49,475 bases of DNA from an uncultured Clostridia bacterium (GCA_946645685.1 CAMPCJ010000004.1:1-49475), one strand, 5' to 3'; numbered from the stretch's first letter, positions 18,369-29,951 are shown. Notes: generated by a model from the letters alone, not told the origin. Program-made: numbers and translations.

Positions 18369-18397
18369 ATTATAGCCAATGATTTGCCAAATTGCAA
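18369..18397 (-). promoter_or_regulatory. Sigma-A-like promoter of the lysR-type gene (TTGCAA-17-TATAAT)
   Basis: Reverse complement reads TTGCAA, 17 nt, TATAAT. Confidence 0.6.
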
Positions 18398-18423
18398 GAG
18401 TTTTTGTCAAAAAAGAGGTCAGT

Positions 18424-19287
18424 ATGAAAATCTTGAAAATTGTCAGAAGTTACGGGATCATCATCGCCATGGCGCTTCTTATGGCGGTGAACTATCACGT
18501 TCTCATTTTGCAGAACAGCTTTGCCCCCGCCGGGTTGAACGGCATCGCCGCGATGATCCAGTACGCCCTGCATTTCAGCGTGGGTTATATGTCCCTTCTG
18601 ATCAACGTGCCGCTTTGTCTGATCGCGTTTTTTGTGGTGGATCGGGACTTTGCCTTAAAGACCCTCGCCTTCACCCTGGCGTTCTCCGGCTTTTTGCTTC
18701 TGTTCCAGTACAGCGGCATCCTGGAGCCCTTCGTTTACGCCACCGGTAATTCCAAGGTCCTGGCGCCCCTGGCGGCGGGCGTGGTGAACGGCTTCATTTA
18801 CGGCTGGGTGCTGCGGGAAAACGGCTCCACCGGCGGCACCGACGTGGTGGCGGCGATGGTGCGGGAAAAGAAGCCGGAATTTGATATCGTCTGGATCATT
18901 TTTGCCATGAACTGCGCCGTGGCGGGCGCCAGCTATTTTGTGTACGGCAACAATCTGGAGCCGGTGCTTCTCTGCATCCTGTATTCCTTCCTCACCAGCC
19001 GGGTGAGCGAGAGCATGATGCGGGGCAGGAAAAGACAGGTGCGGGTGGACATCGTCACCCGGGACTACGAAGCCCTCTGCCGGGAGATCATCGAAAAGCT
19101 GGGTCATTCCGCCACCGTTCTCCCCGCCCGGGGGGGATACAGCGGGGAGGATACGGATCTGGTCATCTGCGTCATCAACCCCCATCAGCTGGCGAAGCTC
19201 AAGGGGATCATCAGCCATTATCCCGCGTCCTTCTGCACCGTGACCACCGTGGGCGAGACCGTAGGCAATTTCAAGCGCATTTCGTAA
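18424..19287 (+). CDS. YitT family membrane protein (DUF161/DUF2179)
   Basis: GIIIAMALLMAVNYHVLILQNSFAPAGLNGIAAMIQY; GSTGGTDVVAAMVREK; C-terminal DUF2179-like region. Confidence 0.85.
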   Translation: MKILKIVRSYGIIIAMALLMAVNYHVLILQNSFAPAGLNGIAAMIQYALHFSVGYMSLLINVPLCLIAFFVVDRDFALKTLAFTLAFSGFLLLFQYSGILEPFVYATGNSKVLAPLAAGVVNGFIYGWVLRENGSTGGTDVVAAMVREKKPEFDIVWIIFAMNCAVAGASYFVYGNNLEPVLLCILYSFLTSRVSESMMRGRKRQVRVDIVTRDYEALCREIIEKLGHSATVLPARGGYSGEDTDLVICVINPHQLAKLKGIISHYPASFCTVTTVGETVGNFKRIS

Positions 19288-19294
19288 AAAACTG

Positions 19295-19323
19295 TTGAAA
19301 ATGCCCGACGGGTGTGATATACT
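19295..19323 (+). promoter_or_regulatory. Sigma-A-like promoter for mscL (TTGAAA-17-TATACT)
   Basis: TTGAAA 19295-19300, 17 nt, TATACT 19318-19323. Confidence 0.6.
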
Positions 19324-19360
19324 CAAGCCAGTCCCGAAGAAATAAAGAAAGGATGCAACC

Positions 19361-19852
19361 ATGAAAAAGTTCATCAAAGAATTCAAAGAATTCGCCATGC
19401 GCGGCAACGTGATGGATCTGGCAGTGGGCGTCATCATCGGCGGTGCCTTCGGCGCCATCGTCACGTCCTTCATCAACGACATCATCATGCCCCTCATCGG
19501 CCTGCTCACCGGCGGCGCCAATTTCCAGGATCAGTTCGTCATCCTCAAGCTTCCGGAAGGCGTTGCAAGAGAAGCGGTCACCTCTCTGGAAGAGGCGAAG
19601 ACCCTGGGCGTTGCCACCCTGAATTACGGCGCTTTCATCACCGCCGTCATCAATTTCCTGATCATGGCGCTGGTCATCTTTATGATGGTCAAGTTCATCA
19701 ACAAGCTCTCCGCCGTGGGAAAGAAGAAGGAAGAGGAAAAGGAAGAAGAGCCCACCACCAAGACCTGCCCCTTCTGCAAGAGCGAGATCGCGCTCGACGC
19801 TACCCGCTGCCCCCACTGCACCTCCGAGCTTCCGGAAGAAAAAGCCGAATAA
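19361..19852 (+). CDS. mscL: Large-conductance mechanosensitive channel with C-terminal zinc-ribbon-like tail
   Basis: [43 protein letters not shown]-terminal [18 protein letters not shown]. Confidence 0.95.
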   Translation: MKKFIKEFKEFAMRGNVMDLAVGVIIGGAFGAIVTSFINDIIMPLIGLLTGGANFQDQFVILKLPEGVAREAVTSLEEAKTLGVATLNYGAFITAVINFLIMALVIFMMVKFINKLSAVGKKKEEEKEEEPTTKTCPFCKSEIALDATRCPHCTSELPEEKAE

Positions 19853-19860
19853 CCGATCAA

Positions 19861-19899
19861 ACAAAAAAAGAGTCTGTCACCGACAGACTCTTTTTTTGT
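19861..19899. terminator. Rho-independent terminator
   Basis: ACAAAAAAAGAGTCTGTC-AC-CGACAGACTCTTTTTTTGT. Confidence 0.85.
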
Positions 19900-19903
19900 C
19901 CCC

Positions 19904-20857
19904 TCAGCCGTTGTCCCGGAAGACCGCTTCCTCCTCCGGCTCGATCTCCTTTTCCTCATAGAAGGGATCGATCATATGCTGCTTCACCAGCGGCCAGGCG
20001 CCGTAGAGCTGCACGAACCACATCAGCGCCACCGTCACCAGGAAGAAGAGCGCCGCGCCCAGAGGCGGCAGAAACAGGAAGAGCAAAAGATCCAGCGCCC
20101 CCACCCCCAGGGACAAAAGGGTAAAGAGCAGATTTCTGCCGATCCCGGCAATGGCGAGGATGTACGCGTTTTTCATCGCCTTGCGGATGGTCACGTCGAA
20201 GGTGACGATCTGCAAATACAAATACGGGCGCATGCAGAAATACAAAAACGCCAGGAACACCGTGAGGTACAGCATCAACAGGAGAACAAAGCTTCCTCCT
20301 CCCGTCAGATACGTCACGATGTCAAAGCCGATCACGAAGAGGAACAGCGCGTCGATCAGTCCTAAGGCGATTCCCTGCTTCCAGTTCTTTTTCATGGTGC
20401 CGAAATAGTCCGGCGCCAGATCCACCGGCTCCCGGCGGATGAAGTTCCGCAGAACAAAGGTCATGGCGGCGTTGGTGACGCCGAAGGTAAGAAGCGTGAG
20501 CAGCCCCACCCCCAAAAGAACGTACGTGACGGCGGAGGGATAGTAGTTTTCCACCTGGGTGCCCACCGTGCCGTACAGAGCGGTAAGCGCCGGGGACGGA
20601 GCGATCTTCATGATCCCCGCCAGGGGCTGAAACAAAACGTTTGCCGGATGGGGATACGCCACGCCGCCCACCGTGGCGGTATACGCCCACAGAGCGAACA
20701 GCGGAAGATTGGTGGCAAAGAAGATCAGGTTGACCACCACGATGTTCCAGAATTTATCCCCCAGGGTGACAAAAAAGCGCTTGAAGGTGAACTTCTTGAT
20801 CACGTCGCTTTTTTTCACGCCCTTGCCGGGCTTTGTGTATCGGTTGAACAGTCCCAT
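19904..20857 (-). CDS. YesL-like (DUF624) membrane protein
   Basis: Multi-TM; KFWNIVVVNLIFFATNLPLF and late TM block resembling DUF624 proteins. Confidence 0.6.
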   Translation of the reverse strand: MGLFNRYTKPGKGVKKSDVIKKFTFKRFFVTLGDKFWNIVVVNLIFFATNLPLFALWAYTATVGGVAYPHPANVLFQPLAGIMKIAPSPALTALYGTVGTQVENYYPSAVTYVLLGVGLLTLLTFGVTNAAMTFVLRNFIRREPVDLAPDYFGTMKKNWKQGIALGLIDALFLFVIGFDIVTYLTGGGSFVLLLMLYLTVFLAFLYFCMRPYLYLQIVTFDVTIRKAMKNAYILAIAGIGRNLLFTLLSLGVGALDLLLFLFLPPLGAALFFLVTVALMWFVQLYGAWPLVKQHMIDPFYEEKEIEPEEEAVFRDNG

Positions 20858-20879
20858 ATGTACTTCCTTTCATGCAAAG

Positions 20880-21503
20880 TCAGAATGCGTACGCCCGCGC
20901 CAGAGCGAAGAGAGCCGTCAAAAGGGTCTGCCCCGCCAGGGCGGCGAAGAAAAACAAAAGGTAGCTGAACAGGGAGCGGAGATTGACCGTCCCGCAAAAA
21001 AATTCCGTGTAAAACAGAGAGCCGCTGAATAAATGCTCCTCGCCCGCCGCGCCTCTTTCCGCGTGGGAGGAAAAGATCTTCCGGGAAACGCACACGCAAA
21101 AGGACGCGTAGGCAAAAAACCACAGGGCGGAAAACGTCAGATACAGGGCGGTCAAAAGAAGGGTGAAAAGACCCCTCCCGCCCGCCGGGGGCAAGAGACC
21201 CGACAGAATATACCCGGCGGCAAAGCCCTGCGTCAGCGCCGTCAGGATCAGGGCGGCGGGGGCGTAAATGGTGACCCCCGTCAAAAGGACGATCAGGTAT
21301 AAAACGCACGCCCGGGTGAACAGGGGAAGAAACGCCTGCCGGAAGGGGGCGCGCCCGGGCAGGGCGTGCGACGCCGCGGGAAACAGAAACGCGGTCAATA
21401 CGGCGCAGATCAGGGCAATGCCCGCCGCAATGGCAAACCACCTGCGAAAGGCGGCGAATTTCTTGTGCGCCAAAGCGCTGTTCCGAAGTTTTATACGAAG
21501 CAT
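20880..21503 (-). CDS. Multi-pass membrane protein, function unknown
   Basis: Several hydrophobic segments with tight spacing to the neighbouring minus-strand gene; no diagnostic motif. Confidence 0.6.
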   Translation of the reverse strand: MLRIKLRNSALAHKKFAAFRRWFAIAAGIALICAVLTAFLFPAASHALPGRAPFRQAFLPLFTRACVLYLIVLLTGVTIYAPAALILTALTQGFAAGYILSGLLPPAGGRGLFTLLLTALYLTFSALWFFAYASFCVCVSRKIFSSHAERGAAGEEHLFSGSLFYTEFFCGTVNLRSLFSYLLFFFAALAGQTLLTALFALARAYAF

Positions 21504-21549
21504 TCTTTCGTTCCTCCTACCCTACAAGGTATGAGGAACGGGTGCCGTT

Positions 21550-23664
<2,115 letters not shown>

Positions 23665-23690
23665 TTATGGAGAAAAGAGGCTGAAGATCC

Positions 23691-25205
23691 GTGAAACGAC
23701 GCAACGTTCTGTCGTATTTATATGAGACCGCTCCGCAAAAGCCGGACAAGATCGCCTTTGCGGACGAAACGGTCGCTCTGACCTTTCGTCAGGTGTATGA
23801 TCTTACCTCCGCCGTGGGCAGTTTTCTGCTTTCCCGGGGCGTCACCCGGCAGCCGGTGGTGGTTTTTATGCGGAAAAGCCCCCGGGAGATCGCCGCTTTC
23901 TTCGGCGTCATCGCCGCCGGCTGCTACTACGTGCCGCTGGATGAGGAAATGCCCGCCGGCAGGATCCAGCTGATATTGGACAACGTGAAGGCGCCCGTGG
24001 TGATCTGTGATGAGGACACCCTGCCTAAAACGAAAGACTTTGATCTCCGCGGTGGGAAAGCCGTTTTGTTTGACGAGGCGGCAAGCGCGCCGGCGGATCG
24101 TGCAGCGCTTGACGCGGCGTACGAAAAAGCGTTGGATATCGACCCCATCTACATCGTTTTCACTTCGGGCTCCACGGGACTGCCCAAGGGCGTGGCGGCT
24201 TGCCACCGCTCCGTGATCGACTACGTGGAGGAGCTTTCCGACATCCTTTCCTTCGGGGAGGATACCGTGTTCGGCAACCAGTCTCCGCTGTATTTCGACG
24301 CGTGCCTGAAGGAGCTGTATCCCACCTTGAAGTTCGGCGCCACCACGTACCTTGTGCCCAAAAAGCTGTTTTCCATGCCGGTCAAGCTGGTGGAGTTTCT
24401 CAATGAAAAGCGGGTCAATACCATCTGCTGGGTGGTGTCCGCCCTGACCATGATCAGCGCCTTCGACACCTTCAGCGTGGTGAAGCCCGAGACCTTGAAA
24501 ACCGTCGCCTTCGGCAGCGAAGTGTTCCCTCCCAAACAGTTTGCCATTTGGAGAAAGGCGCTGCCAGAAGCCTCCTTTACCAATCTCTACGGGCCCACGG
24601 AGGGCACGGGTATGTGCTGCTATTTCCGGGTGGATCGGGACTTGGAGGACGGGGAGCCCATCCCCATCGGCAGACCCTTCCCCAACCGGGAGATCCTGCT
24701 TCTCTCCGAGGACGGCAAAGCCGTTCCCGACGGGGAGACCGGGGAGATCTATCTGCGGGGCAACGCCGTAACGCTGGGGTATTATAACGACCCGGCTCGC
24801 ACCGCGTCCGCCTTCGTGCAGAATCCCCTGCAAAAGGCGTATCCCGAAACGGTGTACCGCACCGGGGATCTGGCGTATCGCAACAAGCGCGGGGAATTGG
24901 TGTACGTCTCCCGCCGGGATTATCAGATCAAGCACATGGGGCACCGGATCGAATTGGGGGAGATCGAAGTGAACGTGAATATGCTCCCCGGCGTCAAGCT
25001 CTCCGCCGCCTTGTACAACAGCGAGCGGAAAAAGATCGTCCTCTTTTATCTGGGGGACGTGGATGAAAAAGAGCTGGGCGCGGTTTTGAAGACAAAGCTG
25101 CCCCGGTATATGCTCCCCGGCAAGATCTGCCGTCTGGAAGAAATGCCTTTCACCCCCAACGGAAAGATCGACCGGGTCACCTTGAAAAAACGCGCGGAAG
25201 CGTAA
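23691..25205 (+). CDS. DltA-like amino-acid/acyl adenylation enzyme
   Basis: A-domain motifs FTSGSTGLPKGV, NLYGPTEGT, YRTGDLAYRNKRGELVYVSRRDYQIKHMGHRIELGEIE, NGKIDR. Confidence 0.88.
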   Translation: MKRRNVLSYLYETAPQKPDKIAFADETVALTFRQVYDLTSAVGSFLLSRGVTRQPVVVFMRKSPREIAAFFGVIAAGCYYVPLDEEMPAGRIQLILDNVKAPVVICDEDTLPKTKDFDLRGGKAVLFDEAASAPADRAALDAAYEKALDIDPIYIVFTSGSTGLPKGVAACHRSVIDYVEELSDILSFGEDTVFGNQSPLYFDACLKELYPTLKFGATTYLVPKKLFSMPVKLVEFLNEKRVNTICWVVSALTMISAFDTFSVVKPETLKTVAFGSEVFPPKQFAIWRKALPEASFTNLYGPTEGTGMCCYFRVDRDLEDGEPIPIGRPFPNREILLLSEDGKAVPDGETGEIYLRGNAVTLGYYNDPARTASAFVQNPLQKAYPETVYRTGDLAYRNKRGELVYVSRRDYQIKHMGHRIELGEIEVNVNMLPGVKLSAALYNSERKKIVLFYLGDVDEKELGAVLKTKLPRYMLPGKICRLEEMPFTPNGKIDRVTLKKRAEA

Positions 25206-25220
25206 AGGAAGGAAAAAACG

Positions 25221-25451
25221 ATGGAAGAACTGCTTGAGATCTTGAACGAACTCCACGATGACGTGGATTACGAGACCGAGGAACACCTCATTGACAACGG
25301 CATTCTGGATTCTCTGGATATCGTCACCCTCATCGCGCAGATCAGCGACCGCTTTGACGTGACCATCACCGCCAAGGACATCGCGCCGGAGAATTTCAAT
25401 TCCGCCGCCGCCATGGCTGCCCTCATCCGCCGTCTGGAAGAAGAGGGCTGA
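25221..25451 (+). CDS. Acyl/aminoacyl carrier protein (DltC-like)
   Basis: 76 aa; phosphopantetheine attachment motif NGILDSLDIVTLI. Confidence 0.88.
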   Translation: MEELLEILNELHDDVDYETEEHLIDNGILDSLDIVTLIAQISDRFDVTITAKDIAPENFNSAAAMAALIRRLEEEG

Positions 25452-25460
25452 CAGGTCTTT

Positions 25461-27038
25461 ATGCTGTTCACCTCCTACGAGTTCATCGGGTTTATCGCCG
25501 TCCTTCTGACGGTGTATTACCTGGTGCCCCGCCGGGCACGGCCGCCCCTGCTTTTGGCGGCAAGCTGCGCCTTTTACGCCTTTTCCGGGTGGGAGAATCT
25601 TCTCTTCATCGCCTGTACCGTCCTCTCCGTTTGGGGCGGCGGCTTGCTTTTGGAGAAAAATCTCGCCCGGCAGAAGGCGCGCCTTTGCGCGGGGGAGCTT
25701 TCCGCCGCCGATAAAAAGGCGATCCGGGACGGGGAAAAGAAAAAGCGCAAGGGCATCCTTGCCGCCGTTCTGCTCCTCAACCTGGGCATTCTGGCGGCGG
25801 TGAAATACCTGGGCTTTCTGACGGAAGGCTTGAACGGCGTTTTGGGGCTGTTCGGCGCCGCGCCTCTCTCCGCGGCGTCTCTCATCGTCCCCATGGGCAT
25901 ATCCTTCTACACGTTCCAGTCCATCGGCTATCTGGTGGACGTGTTTCGCGGGGCGGTGCCCGCCCAGAGGAGCCTGTGGAAATTCGCCCTGTTCGTGTCC
26001 TTTTTTCCTCAGTTGGTACAGGGGCCCATCAGCCGCTATGGGGATCTGTCCCGGACGCTTTTTGAGCCGCTTCCCCTGAGCTATGCCGTCCTGCGCCGGG
26101 GACTTGTGCGGGTTTTGTGGGGCTATTTCAAGAAACTTGTGATCGCGGATCGCCTTTCCGTGGCGGTGCTCGCCATGACGGGCGGGCAGGATCGCGGCGG
26201 CTTTGCCCTGGCGCTTCTGTTCCTCTATACCATCCAGCTTTACGCGGACTTCACCGGCGGCATCGACGTCACCATCGGTCTGGCGGAGGCGATGGGCGTC
26301 ACCGTGGCGGAAAACTTCCGCCGCCCGTATCTGGCGGTTTCCTTGAAGGATTACTGGCGCCGGTGGCACATTTCCATGTGTACCTGGTTTAGGGATTACC
26401 TCTTTTATCCCGTGTCCACCTCCCGCCTGATGCGTTCCCTCACCAAGGGAACGAAAAAGGTTTTCGGGGATAAAGCGGGACGGAAAGTTCCGCTGTATCT
26501 GTCCTCGTTCATCGTGTGGGGCGCCACTGGCCTGTGGCACGGCGCCAACTGGAACTTTTTGGTTTGGGGACTTTCCAATTGGGCGATCCTGATGGTCTCC
26601 CAGGAGCTGGAGGGGGCGTGGGGAGCCTTCCGTAAGCGCTTCCCCAAAACAGGCGGAAAAGCCTGGCGCGCCGTCGCCGTGGGCAGGACTTTTCTGCTGG
26701 TGGCTGCGATGAATCTCTTCGATTGCTATCCCACCCTGGGCGGCACCTTCGGCGCCTTCTTTTCCATTTTCGATCCCCGTGCTTGGGCGGGCTTTTCCTT
26801 TTCCTCGCTTCTCTCTCTCGGGCTGACCGGCGCGGACTTCGCGCTGACCGGCGTCGCCGTCGTCCTGATGTTCGCCGTGTCCTGCGCGGGGGCGTGGGGA
26901 GACGTGCGCGACCGTCTGGAAAAAATGCCCTTTGCCCTGCGCGTCGTTTTGCTGCTGCTTCTGTTCTTTGCCGTTTTGATCTTCGGCGCCTACGGCAGGG
27001 GATATGACGCGGGGCAGTTCATCTACAACCGGTTTTGA
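25461..27038 (+). CDS. MBOAT family O-acyltransferase (DltB-like)
   Basis: Multi-TM; YTFQSIGYLVDVFRG, YWRRWHISMCTWFRDYLFYP, GLWHGANWNFLVWG (MBOAT His). Confidence 0.92.
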   Translation: MLFTSYEFIGFIAVLLTVYYLVPRRARPPLLLAASCAFYAFSGWENLLFIACTVLSVWGGGLLLEKNLARQKARLCAGELSAADKKAIRDGEKKKRKGILAAVLLLNLGILAAVKYLGFLTEGLNGVLGLFGAAPLSAASLIVPMGISFYTFQSIGYLVDVFRGAVPAQRSLWKFALFVSFFPQLVQGPISRYGDLSRTLFEPLPLSYAVLRRGLVRVLWGYFKKLVIADRLSVAVLAMTGGQDRGGFALALLFLYTIQLYADFTGGIDVTIGLAEAMGVTVAENFRRPYLAVSLKDYWRRWHISMCTWFRDYLFYPVSTSRLMRSLTKGTKKVFGDKAGRKVPLYLSSFIVWGATGLWHGANWNFLVWGLSNWAILMVSQELEGAWGAFRKRFPKTGGKAWRAVAVGRTFLLVAAMNLFDCYPTLGGTFGAFFSIFDPRAWAGFSFSSLLSLGLTGADFALTGVAVVLMFAVSCAGAWGDVRDRLEKMPFALRVVLLLLLFFAVLIFGAYGRGYDAGQFIYNRF

Positions 27039-27049
27039 GGAGGGGTGGA

Positions 27050-28093
27050 ATGAAACGAGTGAAAACCATCCTGCGGGTTTTGTGCGCCCTGCTTCTTTTC
27101 ATCGGCACCTTTCTCCTCCTTCAGAGCCTTTTGACCCCCAAGTACGTGGACGACGTGGTGGAGGGCGCTTTTGTCGCGGAGTATTACCGGGAAAAGAAGG
27201 ATCACGACGTGATCTTCATCGGGGACTGCGAGGTGTACGAGAACTTTTCCCCCGCCGTCCTCTGGGAGGAATACGGCGTCAACAGTTACATCCGCGGCTC
27301 CGCGGAGCAGTACATCTTCCAGTCCTACTACCTGCTGGAAGACACCTTTTACTATGAAAAACCGTCCGTGGTGGTGTTCAACGTCCAGTCCCTCCAGTTT
27401 GGGGAGGCGCAGAGCGAAGCCTACAACCGTATGACGCTGGAGGGGATGCGCTGGTCTCCCGCCAAGGTGGCGGCGATCCGGGCTTCCATGACGGAAGACG
27501 AGCATTTTATCGAGTACGTTTTTCCCCTGCTGCGGTATCACGACCGCTGGTCGGATCTGAAGCAGACGGATTTTCAGTACCTCTTTCACAAAAAAACCGT
27601 GTCCCACAACGGCTACTATATGCGCCTTGACGCCAAGGCGGTTCCGGAAAACCTGCCCCCCGTCAAGCCCCTGGGGGACTATTCCTTCAGCGACCGGGCG
27701 TGGTCGTATCTGGATCGGATCGTGGAGGCGTGTAAACGGGAGGGCGTGCAGCTCCTTCTCATCAAAGCGCCCAGCGTCTTTCCCCATTGGTATGACGAGT
27801 GGGACGAGCAGGTAAAAGCGTACGCCGAAAAACAAGGCGTTCGGTATATCAATTTTCTGGAGCATACCGAGGAGATCGGGCTGGACTTTGCCACCGATAC
27901 CTACGACGCCGGTCAGCACATGAACCTGTCCGGCGCGGAGAAATGCGCCCGCTGGATCGGGCGGATCCTGGCGGAGGACTACGGCGTCCCCGACCGCCGG
28001 GGCGAGGAGGCTCTTTCCGCGGCGTGGGCGGGGAAACTCGCTTCTTACCGAGCGGAGATCGAAGAACAAAAGGAACGATACGGTTTATCTTAA
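27050..28093 (+). CDS. DltD-position SGNH-like membrane-anchored protein with GDC at block I
   Basis: N-terminal TM; DVIFIGDCEVYENFSPAVLWEEYGVNSY at the SGNH block I position; C-terminal DTYDAGQHMNLSGAEKCARW resembling DltD/DUF1574-type catalytic Asp/His region. Confidence 0.7.
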   Translation: MKRVKTILRVLCALLLFIGTFLLLQSLLTPKYVDDVVEGAFVAEYYREKKDHDVIFIGDCEVYENFSPAVLWEEYGVNSYIRGSAEQYIFQSYYLLEDTFYYEKPSVVVFNVQSLQFGEAQSEAYNRMTLEGMRWSPAKVAAIRASMTEDEHFIEYVFPLLRYHDRWSDLKQTDFQYLFHKKTVSHNGYYMRLDAKAVPENLPPVKPLGDYSFSDRAWSYLDRIVEACKREGVQLLLIKAPSVFPHWYDEWDEQVKAYAEKQGVRYINFLEHTEEIGLDFATDTYDAGQHMNLSGAEKCARWIGRILAEDYGVPDRRGEEALSAAWAGKLASYRAEIEEQKERYGLS

Positions 28094-28107
28094 AGTTGGA
28101 GTAGAGT

Positions 28108-29946
28108 ATGTGCGGCATTTGCGGAATGTTTGAAAAAGAAGACCGTGCCCCCGACGGCGCGGTTTTGGATCGGATGCTGGAAAAGATCGCCCACCGCGGG
28201 CCGGACGGCGTCAAAAAGACGGTCGCCGGCAGCGTGGGATTGGGCTTTTCCCGGCTGAGCTTTATTGACCTTGCCGGCGGTATGCAGCCGCTGGAAAACG
28301 AGGACGGCACCCTGCACCTGGCGGTAAACGGCGAAGTGTTCAATTATCAGGAGCTGCGCCGGGCACTTCTGGCGCGGGGACACCGGTTCCGCAGCGAGAC
28401 GGACGTGGAGGTCATCCTTCATCTCTATGAAGAATACGGCACGGATTTTCTGTCACTCCTCAACGGACAGTTTGCCATCGCTCTCTATGATGAAAAAAAG
28501 CGGCAGCTTCTCCTTGCCCGGGACGCCATGGGCATCTGCCCGCTCTTTTATACCGTCCTGGACGGCACCCTCGTTTTCGCCTCCGAGATCAAAGCCATCC
28601 TGGAATATCCCGGCGTCCCCCGGCAGTTGAATCTCGCCGCCGTGGATCAGCTGATGAATTTCCCCGGCGTGGTTTCCCCCGTCACCTTCTTCAAGGGCGT
28701 CCACGCCCTGGCGCCGGGACAGATGCTCCTGCAGCGCTCCGGGAAAGAGGCGCGTGTGGAGACCTGGTGGGATCTGTCCTTCCCGGAAGAGGAAGAGGAT
28801 AAGGGAGAGGCGTATTATACCGAACGCCTGCGCGTCCTTTTGAAGGAAGCCATCGACCGCCGCCTGGTGGCGGATGTGCCCATCGGCTTTTACGTCTCCG
28901 GCGGGCTGGACAGCTCCGTGGTGGCGTGTATGATCGGCAAATATCTCCTGAACAGCGCCTATTCCTTCTCCGCGGAGATCGGGGAAGGGGAGCTGGACGA
29001 AAGCGCGTTCCAGGCAATGGTGCGGGAGACCGTCCACTCTCACCACTACGCCGTGAAGGTGGCGGAAGAGGAGATCTGGGAGAATCTCACCCGGGTCATT
29101 TACCACGCGGAAAGCGCCGTGAAGGAAAGCTACGACGTGGCGGCGTTCCTGCTCAGCGGCCTGGTGCAGGCTTCTCCCGCCAAAGCGGTGCTCACCGGGC
29201 AGGGATCCGACGAACAGCTCTGCGGCTACGTGGGCTATATGCTGGATCGCTTCCGCCTGATGCAGAAGGGGCAAATGACCCCGGAGGAGCAGGCGTTGAA
29301 TGAAAAACTGTGGGGCGACCCCTACTTCCGGTACGAAAGAAACCATCCCGAGATCCGCAAGGTACACCGCCGGCTTTACAGCAAGGAGCTGGCGGGGGAG
29401 TTGGACTCTTTTTCCGCACTGAACCAAAGCCCCGTCAACGTGGAGCGGCTGAAAGGGCTTTCCTCTCAGAAACGCCGTTCGTACATCGACTGCAAACTGC
29501 GCCTGGGGGATCACCTGCTCATCGAGCACGGGGATCATATGTTCTTCTCCCATTCCGTGGAGGGGCGCCATCCTTTCCTGGATCCCGAGGTGGTGCGTTT
29601 CATCACCACCATTCCGGACCGGTACAAGCTCAACGGCGCCAACGAAAAGTACATTTTGAAGAAGGCGGGGGAGGGCATCGTGCCCGAGCCCATCCTCAAA
29701 CGGCGCAAATTTCCCTTCCAGGCGCCCGGTATGTCCGCCATGGTGAAAAAGAGCGCCCCGGGCATGGCGTTTCTGGATGAGAGCCTCATCAAAAAATACG
29801 GCGTGTTCGACCCGGCTTTTATCGAGCAGATGAAGCGGGACTACGCCGTGGACGGCTTTAAGCTGATGGGCGCCTATGAGATCGACTATCTTATGATCGC
29901 CCTGACCGTGACCATTTTATGCGAGACCTTCGGTCTTTCCGTGTGA
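28108..29946 (+). CDS. asnB: Asparagine synthase-type glutamine-hydrolysing amidotransferase
   Basis: Cys2 glutaminase MCGICGMFEK, IAHRGPDG, VNGEVFNYQEL; synthetase PP-loop SGGLDSS; GQGSDEQLCGY; RHPFLD. Confidence 0.9.
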   Translation: MCGICGMFEKEDRAPDGAVLDRMLEKIAHRGPDGVKKTVAGSVGLGFSRLSFIDLAGGMQPLENEDGTLHLAVNGEVFNYQELRRALLARGHRFRSETDVEVILHLYEEYGTDFLSLLNGQFAIALYDEKKRQLLLARDAMGICPLFYTVLDGTLVFASEIKAILEYPGVPRQLNLAAVDQLMNFPGVVSPVTFFKGVHALAPGQMLLQRSGKEARVETWWDLSFPEEEEDKGEAYYTERLRVLLKEAIDRRLVADVPIGFYVSGGLDSSVVACMIGKYLLNSAYSFSAEIGEGELDESAFQAMVRETVHSHHYAVKVAEEEIWENLTRVIYHAESAVKESYDVAAFLLSGLVQASPAKAVLTGQGSDEQLCGYVGYMLDRFRLMQKGQMTPEEQALNEKLWGDPYFRYERNHPEIRKVHRRLYSKELAGELDSFSALNQSPVNVERLKGLSSQKRRSYIDCKLRLGDHLLIEHGDHMFFSHSVEGRHPFLDPEVVRFITTIPDRYKLNGANEKYILKKAGEGIVPEPILKRRKFPFQAPGMSAMVKKSAPGMAFLDESLIKKYGVFDPAFIEQMKRDYAVDGFKLMGAYEIDYLMIALTVTILCETFGLSV

Positions 29947-29951
29947 GGTAT

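Noticed and set aside
23718-26540. 940-aa minus-strand ORF opposite the adenylation/carrier/MBOAT genes
   Set aside because: Antisense to three well-supported genes; composition (Gly/His/Gln/Arg-rich) is typical of the complement of GC-rich codon-biased genes; no family motif seen.
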